DNA from: DATIVK01 sp035465955
GTDB lineage: Bacteria; Myxococcota; Myxococcia; Myxococcales; Anaeromyxobacteraceae
Reading direction: 5' to 3'
DNA: 51,381 nt
Assembly: GCA_035465955.1 (NCBI GenBank)
Contig: DATIVK010000223.1
Location: 1-51,381, forward strand
This document shows, one piece after another, positions 41,693-50,717 of the stretch. How positions within the stretch are numbered: position 1 is the first letter of the stretch; each line of letters opens with the position of its first letter. The position numbers and the translations under genes are program-made. A model generated the notes under the pieces. It did no database searches. It was not told the origin of the DNA and worked only from the letters and a program-made list of their open reading frames with translations.

Positions 41693-43080
41693 AGCCGCAG
41701 CGCCCGCACGTCCTCCACGCGTCCACCGAGAGCCTCTGCGCCGAGTGCCTCGCGCGGGTGCCCGCGAAGGTCGTCCTGCGCGGCGGCGAGGTCTGGCTCC
41801 TCAAGCGCTGCGCCGCGCACGGCGCGCAGGAGGCGCTCCTCGAGGAGGACGCCGACTGGTACGTGCGGCGGACGCAGTGGGACAAGCCGGGCACCGCCTC
41901 CCGCCACGAGACGGCCGTCGATCGCGGCTGCCCCCACGACTGCGGCCTCTGCCCCGACCACGAGCAGCACACCTGCATCGGCGTCGTGGAGATCACCGGC
42001 GCCTGCGACCTGGCCTGTCCCGCCTGCTACGCCGGCGCCGGCCCGCAGGGCGGCGCCCCGCTCCCGATCGCGCAGGTGCGCCGGATGCTCGACGCCTACG
42101 CCGAGGCGGAGGGGGGACGCCCCGAGGTGCTGCAGCTCAGCGGCGGCGAGCCGACCACGCACCCCGAGATCGTCCGGATCCTCGAGGAGGCGATGGCGCG
42201 CGGCTTCCGCTACGTGATGCTCAACACCAACGGCCTCCGGATCGCGGAGGACGACGCGTTCGCCGACGCCCTCGCCCCGATCGGGAGCCGCGGCGGCTTC
42301 GAGGTCTACCTCCAGTTCGACGGCGTCACCGCGGGCGCGCACCGCGCCCTGCGCGGGCGCGACCTGGGCGGCGTGAAGCGGCGGGCGATCGCGCGGCTCG
42401 CCGAGCGCGGCGTCCCCGTGACGCTGGTCTCCACGGTGGCCGCGGGCGTCAACGACGGCGAGGTGGGGGCGCTCGTCGCCTTCGGGCTGGAGACGCCGGG
42501 CGTCCGCGGCGTCAACTTCCAGCCGCTGGCCCGCTTCGGACGGTCGCCGCCCGGCGTGGACGGGGGCCGGCCCGTGACGCTCACGGGGATCCTGCGCCGC
42601 CTCGAGGCGCAGACGGCCGGCCTGCTCCGGCGCGACGACTTCATCCCCCTGCCGTGCGACACCGACCGGGTCGCGATCGGGTACCTCTACCGGCGGGAGG
42701 GCGGCTGGGTGCCGATCCTCCGGGAGACCGACGTCCGCCGCTACCTCCCGCTCGTGGAGAACACGCTGGCGTTCGACACCGCCGACGTCTTCCGGCAGAC
42801 GGCGGAGCACCTCCTCTCGGGCGGCGGCTTCTGCCGCTGCCTCGACTTCTTCCGGCAGTTCCGGCCCCTCGCCCCCCTCTCGCTCCTCGCGCGACCCGCG
42901 GCCGACCAGGCCCGCTACGTCACCGAGAACACGTTCCGGATCACCGTCACCTCCTTCCTCGATCGCTTCACCTTCGAGCGGCGAGCGATGCAGAAGGAGT
43001 GCGTCCACGTGGTGACGCCCGACCTGCGGCGCGTCCCCTTCTCCGCCTGGAACCTGCTCCATCGCGAGGGGGCCCGGTGA
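41689..43080 (+). CDS. Radical SAM protein related to tetraether lipid synthase (MJ0619/Tes family)
   Basis: The 463-residue enzyme has the radical-SAM CX3CX2C cluster at C106, C110 and C113 (GACDLACPACYA). Before it are the additional GCPHDCGLCPDHEQHTC cysteines (C81, C85, C88, C96) and N-terminal zinc-like Cys (C17, C20, C41). That Cys layout, with SGGEPTTHPEI after it, is typical of the MJ0619/Tes group. Archaeal Tes joins two lipid chains to make membrane-spanning tetraethers; bacterial homologues exist and their products are mostly unknown. It overlaps a small membrane-protein gene and a membrane methyltransferase gene. The alternative is a general radical-SAM methylase. Confidence 0.85.
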   Translation: MKPQRPHVLHASTESLCAECLARVPAKVVLRGGEVWLLKRCAAHGAQEALLEEDADWYVRRTQWDKPGTASRHETAVDRGCPHDCGLCPDHEQHTCIGVVEITGACDLACPACYAGAGPQGGAPLPIAQVRRMLDAYAEAEGGRPEVLQLSGGEPTTHPEIVRILEEAMARGFRYVMLNTNGLRIAEDDAFADALAPIGSRGGFEVYLQFDGVTAGAHRALRGRDLGGVKRRAIARLAERGVPVTLVSTVAAGVNDGEVGALVAFGLETPGVRGVNFQPLARFGRSPPGVDGGRPVTLTGILRRLEAQTAGLLRRDDFIPLPCDTDRVAIGYLYRREGGWVPILRETDVRRYLPLVENTLAFDTADVFRQTAEHLLSGGGFCRCLDFFRQFRPLAPLSLLARPAADQARYVTENTFRITVTSFLDRFTFERRAMQKECVHVVTPDLRRVPFSAWNLLHREGAR

Positions 43081-43703
43081 CGCCGGGCCCGGCCGGCTGG
43101 CTCCGCCTCGTCGCGGCGGCCGTGACCGCGGGCGCGGCGACGGTCGTGGCCGCCGCGGTGCTCTTCAACTTCCTCGACGCCGCGCGCGCCCGCCGCGTCC
43201 CCGCCTGGCGCGCGCGGAGCCCCGTCGCCACCGGCACGATGACCGCGTTCTTCGTCCTGCTCTGGGCGCTGCTCCGCTTCCGCGTCGGCGCGGTGACGCC
43301 GCCGGGCGCGCTCCTCCCCGCGCTGCTCGCCACGCTCGGCGCGCTCCTCGTCGCCGTGGGCGCCGCCGTCAACGTCGCCGGGCGCTCCCGCCTCGGCGGC
43401 GAATGGGCGAACCAGCCGACCGTCTACGCCGACCACCGGCTGGTGACCGGCGGCGTCTTCGGCGTCGTCCGCCACCCCCTCTACGGCTCGCTGGCGTGGA
43501 TGGCCCTCGGCGCGTCGATCGAGTTCGCGAACCCGCTCGCGGCGCTGGCGGTGGCGGGCGTGTTCGTGCCGATGATGGTCTACCGGGCTCGGCAGGAGGA
43601 GCGGGCCCTCGAGGCGCGCTTCCCCGAGTACGCCGCCTACCGGCGGCGCGTAGGGATGCTCTTCCCCCGGCTGCGGCGGCCACCCCAGGGGGCGCGATCG
43701 TGA
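43077..43703 (+). CDS. Isoprenylcysteine-methyltransferase-like membrane protein
   Basis: The 208-residue integral membrane protein has about five hydrophobic helices and the ICMT/PEMT-type ending: LVTGGVFGVVRHPLYGSLAW, then ARQEERALEARFPEYAAYRRRVGMLFPR. Such proteins use SAM to methylate lipid-like or membrane substrates. It starts at GTG overlapping the radical-SAM stop. Its place in this operon suggests methylation of the lipid product; the substrate is unproven. Confidence 0.85.
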   Translation: MTPGPAGWLRLVAAAVTAGAATVVAAAVLFNFLDAARARRVPAWRARSPVATGTMTAFFVLLWALLRFRVGAVTPPGALLPALLATLGALLVAVGAAVNVAGRSRLGGEWANQPTVYADHRLVTGGVFGVVRHPLYGSLAWMALGASIEFANPLAALAVAGVFVPMMVYRARQEERALEARFPEYAAYRRRVGMLFPRLRRPPQGARS

Positions 43704-44149
43704 GGCTCCCCGTCCGGCCCGTCACGGTCGCCACGAACGCCTTCCGCTTCTGCCGGATCGGCGTCAGCGCGCTGCTCTGGATCGCGGTGCTCCTGCGCTC
43801 GCCCTGGCTCGCGGCCGGGACGGCGGCGCTCCTCGTCGCCTCGGCCGCGGCGGGCGTCGAGCGCTCGCCCCTGATCGTCCTCTGGACCTGGACGGCAGAG
43901 CGGCGGCTCGCCTCCGCGCCGGTCGTCCTGGACCGGAACGCGCTCCGCTTCGCCCACGCCGCCGGGGCGCTCGTGACGCTCGGCGCCGCCGCCGCCCTCG
44001 CCGCCGCGCCGGCCTGGGGCTGGTACGCCCTGGTCGCGGTGGCGACGCTCAAGACCGCGGCGGCGGCCGGGGGCTGCTCCGCCATGAAGCTCTACGGCTG
44101 CCTCGCGGAAGGGGGCTGCTGCACGCTCGCGGGGCGGCGCGATGGCTGA
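43700..44149 (+). CDS. DUF4395-like membrane protein
   Basis: The 149-residue protein begins at GTG, overlapping the previous stop. The motif RPVTVATNAFRFCRIGVSALLW and four hydrophobic segments resemble the DUF4395 family (tentative). The C terminus is Cys-rich (GGCSAMKLYGCLAEGGCC). Function is unknown. Its conserved location with a radical-SAM and an Lgt-like gene suggests a lipid or membrane-redox role. Confidence 0.65.
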   Translation: MRLPVRPVTVATNAFRFCRIGVSALLWIAVLLRSPWLAAGTAALLVASAAAGVERSPLIVLWTWTAERRLASAPVVLDRNALRFAHAAGALVTLGAAAALAAAPAWGWYALVAVATLKTAAAAGGCSAMKLYGCLAEGGCCTLAGRRDG

Positions 44150-44957
44150 CCCTGCCGCGCTCCCGCCCGGGGCCTGGGGGCTCCGGCCGCTGCTGCTCGG
44201 CCCCGGCGGGCCCGCCATCCCCTCGTACGAGGTGTTCGTGGCGCTCGGGATCGTCGCGGGCCTCGTGACGCTCCGCCGGCTCTCGCCCCGGCGCGACGCC
44301 GGCGACGCCGGCGCCGTCTGGATCGCCGCGGCCGCGCTCGTGGGGGGTGCGCTGGGCGCGAAGCTCCTCGAGCTCGCCCTCCTGCCGGCGAGCACCGTGG
44401 CGCGCGCCGGCTGGCTCGCGGCGCTGCTGTCCGGGAGGACCGTCATCGGCGGCTTCATCGGGGGGAGCGTGGCGGTCGTGCTCGTGAAGCGCCGGCTGGG
44501 CATACGGGAGCGGCGCGGCAACGAGATCGCGCCCGCCGTCGCCATCGGCCTCGCGATCGGACGGATCGGCTGCCTCTGCGCCGGCTGCTGCCACGGCACG
44601 CCCACCTCGCTCCCCTGGGGCGTCGACTTCGGCGACGGGATCCCCCGCCACCCGACCCAGCTCTACGAGTCGATCTTCGGCCTCGCCGCGTTCGGTCTGC
44701 TGCTGGCGGCGCGTCGCCGCGCCCCGACGCCGGGCCGGCTCTTCACGGCGTTCGCCGCCAGCTACCTGCTCTACCGCTTCGCCGAGGAGTTCGTCCGGGC
44801 CGGCGAGCGGCTCGCGGTCGGGCTCACCCCGTATCAGGTGGCGGCCGCAGCGGGGCTGGCCTGGTTCGCGGCGAAGGATCGGCTCCTCGGCGCCGAGCCC
44901 GGGTCGCCGGCCGGGCCGCCGCCGGCTACCCCACCGCCTCCGGCAGGAACACCCTGA
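44142..44957 (+). CDS. Lgt-like prolipoprotein diacylglyceryl transferase family protein
   Basis: The 271-residue multi-pass membrane protein has the Lgt layout, with GRIGCLCAGCCHGTP (140-154) replacing the classic GRIGN-F-x-NGE motif, LPWGVDF, and RHPTQLYE (169-176), which is the Lgt fingerprint. Real Lgt moves diacylglycerol from phosphatidylglycerol to the lipobox Cys of lipoproteins. This Cys-rich paralogue, encoded with a Tes-like radical-SAM protein, may instead handle a special lipid. It overlaps the upstream gene by eight bases. Its last 32 bases overlap the end of the convergent kinase gene. Confidence 0.85.
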   Translation: MADPAALPPGAWGLRPLLLGPGGPAIPSYEVFVALGIVAGLVTLRRLSPRRDAGDAGAVWIAAAALVGGALGAKLLELALLPASTVARAGWLAALLSGRTVIGGFIGGSVAVVLVKRRLGIRERRGNEIAPAVAIGLAIGRIGCLCAGCCHGTPTSLPWGVDFGDGIPRHPTQLYESIFGLAAFGLLLAARRRAPTPGRLFTAFAASYLLYRFAEEFVRAGERLAVGLTPYQVAAAAGLAWFAAKDRLLGAEPGSPAGPPPATPPPPAGTP

Positions 44958-46239
44958 AGCGGGCGCCGGCGCCCGGGGCGCTGTCGAGCGCCAGGGCGCC
45001 GCCGGACGCGGTGACGATGGAGCGGACCGTCGCGAGCCCGAGGCCGGTCCCCTCGTCCCGGGGCTTCGTGGTCACGAAGGGCTCGAAGATGCTCTCGTGC
45101 AGCTCGGGCGCGATCCCGGTGCCGTGGTCGGCGACCTCCAGCAGCACCTGCCGCGGCGCCTCCAGCTTCGAGCCGAAGCCGGCCGCCTCGCCGCGCTCGA
45201 GGCTCCGCACGCGGACCGTCACCCGCCCCGCGCCGGACATCGCGTCGCGCGCGTTCGCGGCCAGGTTCAGGACGACCTGCTCCACCTCGGCGGGATCGGC
45301 GACGGCGGTCGCGCGGCCGTCGGCGTGCAGCTCCAGGGTGCAGGCCGGCCCGATGAGCCGCGTCACCAGCGGCTCGATCTGCTCCACGGCCCGCGCCACG
45401 TCGATCACCCCGCGGCGGGGCTCGTCACGGCGCGCGAGCGAGAGCAGCCGTGAGGTGATCCCCTGGCCGCTCCGCGCCGACTGGAGGAGCTCCGCGCCGA
45501 TCCGCCGGGCCTCGGCGTCGCCGGAGGACGAGAGGAGGGACGCCGAGTTGAAGACCACGCCGAGGATGTTGCGGAAGTCGTGGGCCGCGACCCCCGCGAG
45601 CTCGCCGACGACCTGCAGCCGCTGCGCGTTCTGCAGGCGGCTCTCCAGCGCGCGCCGCTCCTCCGCGTCGGCGTGGATGCGGGCGAACGTGCGGATCGCC
45701 AGCCAGGTGAGGATGCCCGCCCCTCCGACGGCCCCCTCGGTCGTGATCATCCGGGACAGCTCGAGCGGAGGGATCCCCCCCGCCGCGGGGCCGATCCGAC
45801 CGGCCACGAGCAGGACCACCGGGTAGACGAACCCGCCGGCGGCGGACGCGAGCAGCGCGGCGCGCGCGCCGAAGAAGAGCCCCGTCGCCAGCACGACGAC
45901 GGGGAGGACCGGCGTCGCCACGACCCACTCGCTCGGCACGGCCACCGTCGCGAGGTAGACCTGGGCGCCGACGGCCGCGCAGGACATCGCCGCGCCGAGC
46001 GCCGGGAACTGCGGCGCGAGGAGGAAGGCGGTGGTGCACGCGACCACGACGACCGCCTCGGACCAGGGCTCGCCGATGGGGGTCGGCCAGGTCGCGATGC
46101 AGGCGACCAGGTGGGCGAAGTAGGCGACCGCCGCCACGGCGCTGCCGACGCGGACCCAGAGGGTCGAGCGGACGCCCTCCCACGAGCCCAACCCGTCGAT
46201 GGACGGTACGCGTCGCCGCGTGCCACTCCGGTCCGTCAT
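44926..46239 (-). CDS. Membrane-bound hybrid-type sensor histidine kinase (no receiver domain)
   Basis: The 437-residue kinase has several N-terminal helices (about 30-180, at least five hydrophobic stretches), so the sensor is in the membrane. A DHp domain has GVAAHDFRNILGVV as the H-box, with N-box LAANARDAMSG, G1 VADHGTGIA, F-box FEPFVTTK and G2 GTGLGL. It should autophosphorylate that His. No response-regulator gene is adjacent, so its partner is elsewhere. The ATG follows GGGGGGAGCGCAGGCG. Confidence 0.9.
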   Translation of the reverse strand: MTDRSGTRRRVPSIDGLGSWEGVRSTLWVRVGSAVAAVAYFAHLVACIATWPTPIGEPWSEAVVVVACTTAFLLAPQFPALGAAMSCAAVGAQVYLATVAVPSEWVVATPVLPVVVLATGLFFGARAALLASAAGGFVYPVVLLVAGRIGPAAGGIPPLELSRMITTEGAVGGAGILTWLAIRTFARIHADAEERRALESRLQNAQRLQVVGELAGVAAHDFRNILGVVFNSASLLSSSGDAEARRIGAELLQSARSGQGITSRLLSLARRDEPRRGVIDVARAVEQIEPLVTRLIGPACTLELHADGRATAVADPAEVEQVVLNLAANARDAMSGAGRVTVRVRSLERGEAAGFGSKLEAPRQVLLEVADHGTGIAPELHESIFEPFVTTKPRDEGTGLGLATVRSIVTASGGALALDSAPGAGARFRVFLPEAVG

Positions 46240-46386
46240 CGCCTGCGCTCCCCCCGAGACGCACAGCCCAGGGCGCCAGCCTACTCCGAGCGGGGCGCCG
46301 GCGGCGAGAGCCTTCGCTTGCAGTGAAGACGGGCGAGGGGGTGGCGCGCCGCGTCAGGGGGACTGCTGCCGCCCCCCGGAATCGGG

Positions 46387-46392
46387 TATAAC
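46387..46392 (+). promoter_or_regulatory. Candidate -10 box of purL
   Basis: TATAAC lies 32 bases upstream of the TTG start, a good -10 match. The -35 position (about 46364-46369, TGCTGC) is weak. A leader of about 25 bases containing GGGAG would result. No PurR-type operator was recognised. Confidence 0.4.
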
Positions 46393-46424
46393 CCGCTCCC
46401 TCCAGCCTCCCTGGGAGCCTCGCC

Positions 46425-49424
46425 TTGCCGTCCGTCACCCGCATCGAGATCGGGACCCGCCCCGGCTTCACCGACAGCCGCGGCGCCAGCACCGCCCGGA
46501 AGATCCGCGAGCACCTCGGCCTCTCCGTGGCCGCCGTGCGCACCCGCGACGTCTACCTCGTCGAGCCCGGCCTCCCGGAGGCCGACGCCGCCCGCGTCGC
46601 CGCCGAGCTCGCCGGCCCCGTCGTCCGCCAGGGCGCCGTGGGGCGGCTCGACGACGGCCCCTTCGACGTCGTCGTCTCCGTCGGCTACAAGCCCGGCGTC
46701 ACCGATCCGGTCGGGAAGAGCGCCCGCGTCTGCATCGAGGATCTGCTGAACCGGCCGCTCGGCGAGGAGGCGCACGTCTACTCGGGGCGCATGTTCCTGC
46801 TCTCCGGCTGCGACGCCGACGCCGCGGGCCGGATCGCCCGGGCGCTCCTCGCGAACGAGGTGATCGAGCGCGTCCGGGTGCAGACCTGGGCCGAGTGGAG
46901 GGGCGCCCCCCCCGACCTCGAGACGCCGCGGGTGGTCGAGCGCGCGCCCCACGCCGTCGAGGCGATCTCGCTCGAGCTCGAAGACGCGGCCCTCGCGCGC
47001 CTCTCGAAGGACCGCCTCCTCGCGCTCACGCTCCCGGAGATGCGGGCCATCCGCGACTTCTTCCGCCGGGAGGCGGACGCCCCGCGCCGGAAGGCCGCGG
47101 GGCTCGGCCCCGCGCCCACCGACGTGGAGCTGGAGTGCCTGGCCCAGACCTGGTCCGAGCACTGCAAGCACAAGATCATGAACGCGGTCGTCTCCTACTC
47201 GGAGGAGGGCGCCCCCCCCGAGGAGATCCGCTCGATCTTCAAGGAGTACATCCGCGGGACGACCCGCGCCGTGGAGCAGCGGATCGTGGCCCGCGAGGGC
47301 CGGAGCTGGCTCGTCTCGATCTTCCACGACAACGCCGGCGTCATCGAGGCGACCCCGCGCTACCACCTCGTCTACAAGGTGGAGACGCACAACAGCCCGT
47401 CGGCCCTCGACCCGTACGGCGGCGCCATCACCGGGATCGTGGGCGTGAACCGCGATCCGTTCGGCACCGGCCTCGGCTCCGATCTGCTCTCCAACGTCTG
47501 GGGCTACTGCTTCGGCCCCCCCGACCACGACGCGCCCCTCCCGGCCACCCTGCTCCACCCCCGCCGGATCCGCGACGGGGTCCACGCCGGCGTCATCGAC
47601 GGCGGCAACCAGTCCGGCGTCCCCTACGCGCGCGGCTGGGAGCTCTTCGACGAGCGCTTCCTCGGCAAGCCGCTCGTCTACTGCGGCACCGTGGGGCGCA
47701 TGCCGGTGACGGCCGCGGGCCGCCCGACGCACGAGAAGTCGGCGGTGCCGGGCGACCGGATCGTGATGGTGGGCGGCCGGATCGGCAAGGACGGGATCCA
47801 CGGCGCCACCTTCTCCTCGGCGGAGCTGACCGAGTCGAGCCCCGTCCAGGCGGTCCAGATCGGCGATCCGATCACGCAGAAGATGATGTTCGACTTCCTC
47901 CTGGAGGCCCGCGACCGGGGGCTCTACTCCGCGATCACCGACAACGGCGCCGGCGGGCTGTCGTCGTCGGTCGGCGAGATGGCCAGGCAGCCGGGCGGCG
48001 CGCGGCTCGACGTCGCGAGGGCGCCGCTCAAGTACCAGGGGCTCGCGCCGTGGGAGATCCTGGTCTCCGAGGCGCAGGAGCGGATGACCCTCTCCGTCCC
48101 GCCCGCGAAGCTCCCCGAGCTGCTCGCCCTCGCGAAGCTCCGCGAGGTGGAGGCGACCGACCTCGGCGAGTTCACCGCCGAGCCGTACCTCGAGGTGCTC
48201 CAGGGCGAGCGGACCGTCGCGCTCCTCCCGATGGACTTCCTGCACGAGGGCGACCCCGAGATGCGGCTGGTGGCCGAGTGGAACGCCGTGAGGCGTCCGG
48301 CCCTCCAGGCGATGGCGATGCCGGCGACGCCCGAGGAGGGGAACGCGCTCGTCCGCGGCCTCCTCGCGCGCGACAACCTCCGCTCCAACGAGGATCTCTG
48401 CCGGACGTACGACCACGAGGTGAAGGGGCTCACCGTCGTGAAGCCCTGGGTCGGCGTCCACCGCGACGTCCCCTCCGACGCCTCGGTCCTGATGATCGCC
48501 CATGACGGCGACCTCACCGGCTACGCGCTCGCCGAGGCGGTCTTCCCGACCTACTCCGACGCCGACGCCCACGCCATGGCCCAGGCCGGCGTGGACCTCG
48601 CGGTGCGCCGCGTGCTCGCCGCCGGCGGGCGGATCGACCGGATCGCCGCGCTCGACAACTACTGCTGGCCCGACCCGCTGGAGGGGCCCAACAACCCCGA
48701 CGCGCGGCAGAAGCTGGCGGCGCTCGTCCGGGCCTCCCGGGGCCTCTCGGAGATCTGCGTCGCCTACGGCGTCCCGCTGGTCTCCGGCAAGGACTCGATG
48801 AAGAACGACGCGGTCATCGCCGGCAAGCGGATCTCGATCCCGCCGACGCTCCTCGCCTCCGCCATCGCGGTCGTCCCCGACGTCCGCAAGGCGCTCACCC
48901 TGGAGGCGAGCGAGCCGGGCGAGCTGCTCTACGTCGTGGGCGACACGCGCGACGAGCTGGGGTGCACCGAGTGGGCCGCCGCGCGCGGCGTCACCGGGGG
49001 CGAGGTCCCCCGCTGCCAGCCCGAGACCTTCTTCGAGCGGTACGCCGCCGTGGCGTCGCTCATCCGGGACGGGCTGGTCGTCGCGGCCCACGCGCCGGGG
49101 CGCGGCGGCCTCCTGCCGTCCCTCTTCTACATGGCGCGCGCCGCCGGGCTGGGGCTCGGCGTCGAGCTGTCGAAGGTGCCGCGCCAGGGGAGGCCGGGCT
49201 GGGAGGCGCTGCTGTTCGGCGAGTCGGCCGGGCGGCTGCTCCTGGTCGTCCGCCCGGATCAGGCGATGGCGGTGGAGCAGCGGCTGGGCGGCGTCCCGAC
49301 GGCGCAGATCGGCGCCTTCGACGACGGCGACCGGCTCCGGATCTGGCTGGGCGGCCACGCCCTCGTGGACGATCGGATCGACGCGCTCGCGGCGGCGTGG
49401 AAGCGCGAAGGGAGGCAGGCGTGA
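46425..49424 (+). CDS. purL: Phosphoribosylformylglycinamidine synthase, PurS-PurS-PurL fusion
   Basis: The 999-residue protein makes FGAM from FGAR, ATP and glutamine-derived ammonia in purine synthesis. Its N terminus has two PurS-like halves in tandem (residues 1-75: IEIGTRPGFTDSRG...; about 80-160: VVVSVGYKPGVTDPVGKSA...LLANEVIERVRV). The PurL catalytic part follows: SEHCKHK, KVETHNSPSALDPYGGA, VSGKDSMKND, and the C-terminal GRGGLLPSLFY. It starts at TTG (GGGAG before it). The glutaminase is encoded separately as PurQ next to it. It is intermediate between separate Bacillus-type proteins and the single-chain enterobacterial enzyme. Confidence 0.95.
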   Translation: MPSVTRIEIGTRPGFTDSRGASTARKIREHLGLSVAAVRTRDVYLVEPGLPEADAARVAAELAGPVVRQGAVGRLDDGPFDVVVSVGYKPGVTDPVGKSARVCIEDLLNRPLGEEAHVYSGRMFLLSGCDADAAGRIARALLANEVIERVRVQTWAEWRGAPPDLETPRVVERAPHAVEAISLELEDAALARLSKDRLLALTLPEMRAIRDFFRREADAPRRKAAGLGPAPTDVELECLAQTWSEHCKHKIMNAVVSYSEEGAPPEEIRSIFKEYIRGTTRAVEQRIVAREGRSWLVSIFHDNAGVIEATPRYHLVYKVETHNSPSALDPYGGAITGIVGVNRDPFGTGLGSDLLSNVWGYCFGPPDHDAPLPATLLHPRRIRDGVHAGVIDGGNQSGVPYARGWELFDERFLGKPLVYCGTVGRMPVTAAGRPTHEKSAVPGDRIVMVGGRIGKDGIHGATFSSAELTESSPVQAVQIGDPITQKMMFDFLLEARDRGLYSAITDNGAGGLSSSVGEMARQPGGARLDVARAPLKYQGLAPWEILVSEAQERMTLSVPPAKLPELLALAKLREVEATDLGEFTAEPYLEVLQGERTVALLPMDFLHEGDPEMRLVAEWNAVRRPALQAMAMPATPEEGNALVRGLLARDNLRSNEDLCRTYDHEVKGLTVVKPWVGVHRDVPSDASVLMIAHDGDLTGYALAEAVFPTYSDADAHAMAQAGVDLAVRRVLAAGGRIDRIAALDNYCWPDPLEGPNNPDARQKLAALVRASRGLSEICVAYGVPLVSGKDSMKNDAVIAGKRISIPPTLLASAIAVVPDVRKALTLEASEPGELLYVVGDTRDELGCTEWAAARGVTGGEVPRCQPETFFERYAAVASLIRDGLVVAAHAPGRGGLLPSLFYMARAAGLGLGVELSKVPRQGRPGWEALLFGESAGRLLLVVRPDQAMAVEQRLGGVPTAQIGAFDDGDRLRIWLGGHALVDDRIDALAAAWKREGRQA

Positions 49425-50224
49425 ACCGGGCGGTGCGGGTCCTCATCCCGACGGGCTTCGGCCTCAACTGCGAGGAGGAGACGGCGGCCGCGTTCCGCAT
49501 GGTCGGCGCCGAGGTGGACCTCGTCCACCTGACCGACCTCTTCGCGCGTCGCCACGACCGGAAGCTGACCGACTACCAGGTGCTCGCCTTCATCGGCGGC
49601 TTCTCGTACGGCGACCACGTCGCCGGCGGCCTCGTCCTCGCGACGCGGATCCGCGCGCACCTCATGCTCGATCTGCAGTCCTTCCTCGGCAACGGCGGCC
49701 GCGTCCTCGGGATCTGCAACGGCTTCCAGACGCTGGTCCGGCTGGGGCTCCTGCCCGGCCCCGCGGAGGGGAGCGCGGACTTCGTGCCGCGCGCCGCCCT
49801 CGCCAACAACGACCGGCTCGGCTACCGCGACGCCTGGGTGACCCTCGCGGCCGATCCGGCGGCGCGCTCCCCGTGGACGCAGGGCGTGGGGACGATGGAC
49901 CTCCCGACCCGCCACGGCGAGGGGAAGCTCATCGTCGAGTCGGAGGCGCTCCTCGATCGGCTCGAGGCGGCGGGCCAGGTGGCCTTCCGCTACGTCGACC
50001 CGAGCGGGAAGGCGACCGAGCAGTGGCCCTGGAACCCGAACGGCTCGGCCCGCGGCGTCGCCGGCCTCACCGATCGGACCGGGAACATCCTCGGCCTGAT
50101 GCCCCACCCCGACGCGGTGCTCTACCCGTGGCACCACCCCGACTGGCCGCGCAAGAAGGCCCAGCTCGAGCGGCAGGAGCCGGCGGGCCTGCGGCTCTTC
50201 CGGGCGGGCGTCAGCGGGATCTGA
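49421..50224 (+). CDS. purQ: Phosphoribosylformylglycinamidine synthase glutaminase subunit PurQ
   Basis: The 267-residue class I glutamine amidotransferase supplies ammonia to PurL. It has GFSYGDHVAGG, the nucleophile Cys in GICNGFQTLV, and the catalytic His-Asp pair region LMPHPDAVLYP. It starts at GTG overlapping the purL stop (GTGA) with GGGAGG before it. It is longer than the Bacillus PurQ (about 227), with a C-terminal extension of basic residues. Confidence 0.95.
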   Translation: MNRAVRVLIPTGFGLNCEEETAAAFRMVGAEVDLVHLTDLFARRHDRKLTDYQVLAFIGGFSYGDHVAGGLVLATRIRAHLMLDLQSFLGNGGRVLGICNGFQTLVRLGLLPGPAEGSADFVPRAALANNDRLGYRDAWVTLAADPAARSPWTQGVGTMDLPTRHGEGKLIVESEALLDRLEAAGQVAFRYVDPSGKATEQWPWNPNGSARGVAGLTDRTGNILGLMPHPDAVLYPWHHPDWPRKKAQLERQEPAGLRLFRAGVSGI

Positions 50225-50226
50225 TC

Positions 50227-50264
50227 GGCGGGCGCGGCGACCCGCTCACCGCGTCGCGCCCGCC
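50227..50264. terminator. Convergent terminator hairpin between purQ and the cytochrome gene
   Basis: GGCGGGCGCG (50227-50236) and CGCGCCCGCC (50255-50264) form a perfect ten-base-pair stem around an 18-base loop, spanning the ends of two convergent genes. There is no T tract, as is common in GC-rich genomes. It could serve both directions. Confidence 0.5.
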
Positions 50265-50590
50265 CAGTAGCGGAGGAACGCGTCGATCTGCCGGGTCTGC
50301 TCCGGCGTGATCCCCGTCCCCGCGCGCCGGTACTTCCGGCGGAGGTACGCGTCCCACTCGTCGGCGGAGAAGCCGGCGTCGAGCGCCCGCTCGAGGCCGT
50401 GGCAGCGGCTGCACTTCTGCGCGAACACCTCGTACTGGGCCCGTCGCACGGCGGGCAGCCGCTCGACCGAGGGGGCGGTGGGCCGCGGCCCGGAGTCCTT
50501 CGCGGGTCCGGGGGTGGGGATCGGAGGGGGCTTGAGCGCGGCCGAAGGGAGGAGGGCGAGCGCGAGGATCGAGGCGTGGAGGAGGCTCAT
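50246..50590 (-). CDS. Small exported monoheme c-type cytochrome
   Basis: The 114-residue protein begins with a signal peptide (LLHASILALALLPSAAL), then a Pro-rich spacer, and one heme motif CSRCH in the middle (about 69-73), followed by SADEWDAYLRRKYRR and PEQTRQIDAFLRYW. It is a class I-like small cytochrome domain. The ATG at 50590 is chosen because the hydrophobic leader directly follows; a longer frame has no leader in place. It may pass electrons between membrane complexes; the partner is unknown. Confidence 0.85.
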   Translation of the reverse strand: MSLLHASILALALLPSAALKPPPIPTPGPAKDSGPRPTAPSVERLPAVRRAQYEVFAQKCSRCHGLERALDAGFSADEWDAYLRRKYRRAGTGITPEQTRQIDAFLRYWAGATR

Positions 50591-50717
50591 CGGCGTGGTC
50601 CCGGTCCCCCCGGAGACGGACCGATTAGCACTCCGTGAACCCGGCCGACAAGCCACACACCGACGCACGATGCGCGCGACGGTCGGCCGATGTGCGGGAG
50701 ACGCAGCCCCGGACCGC

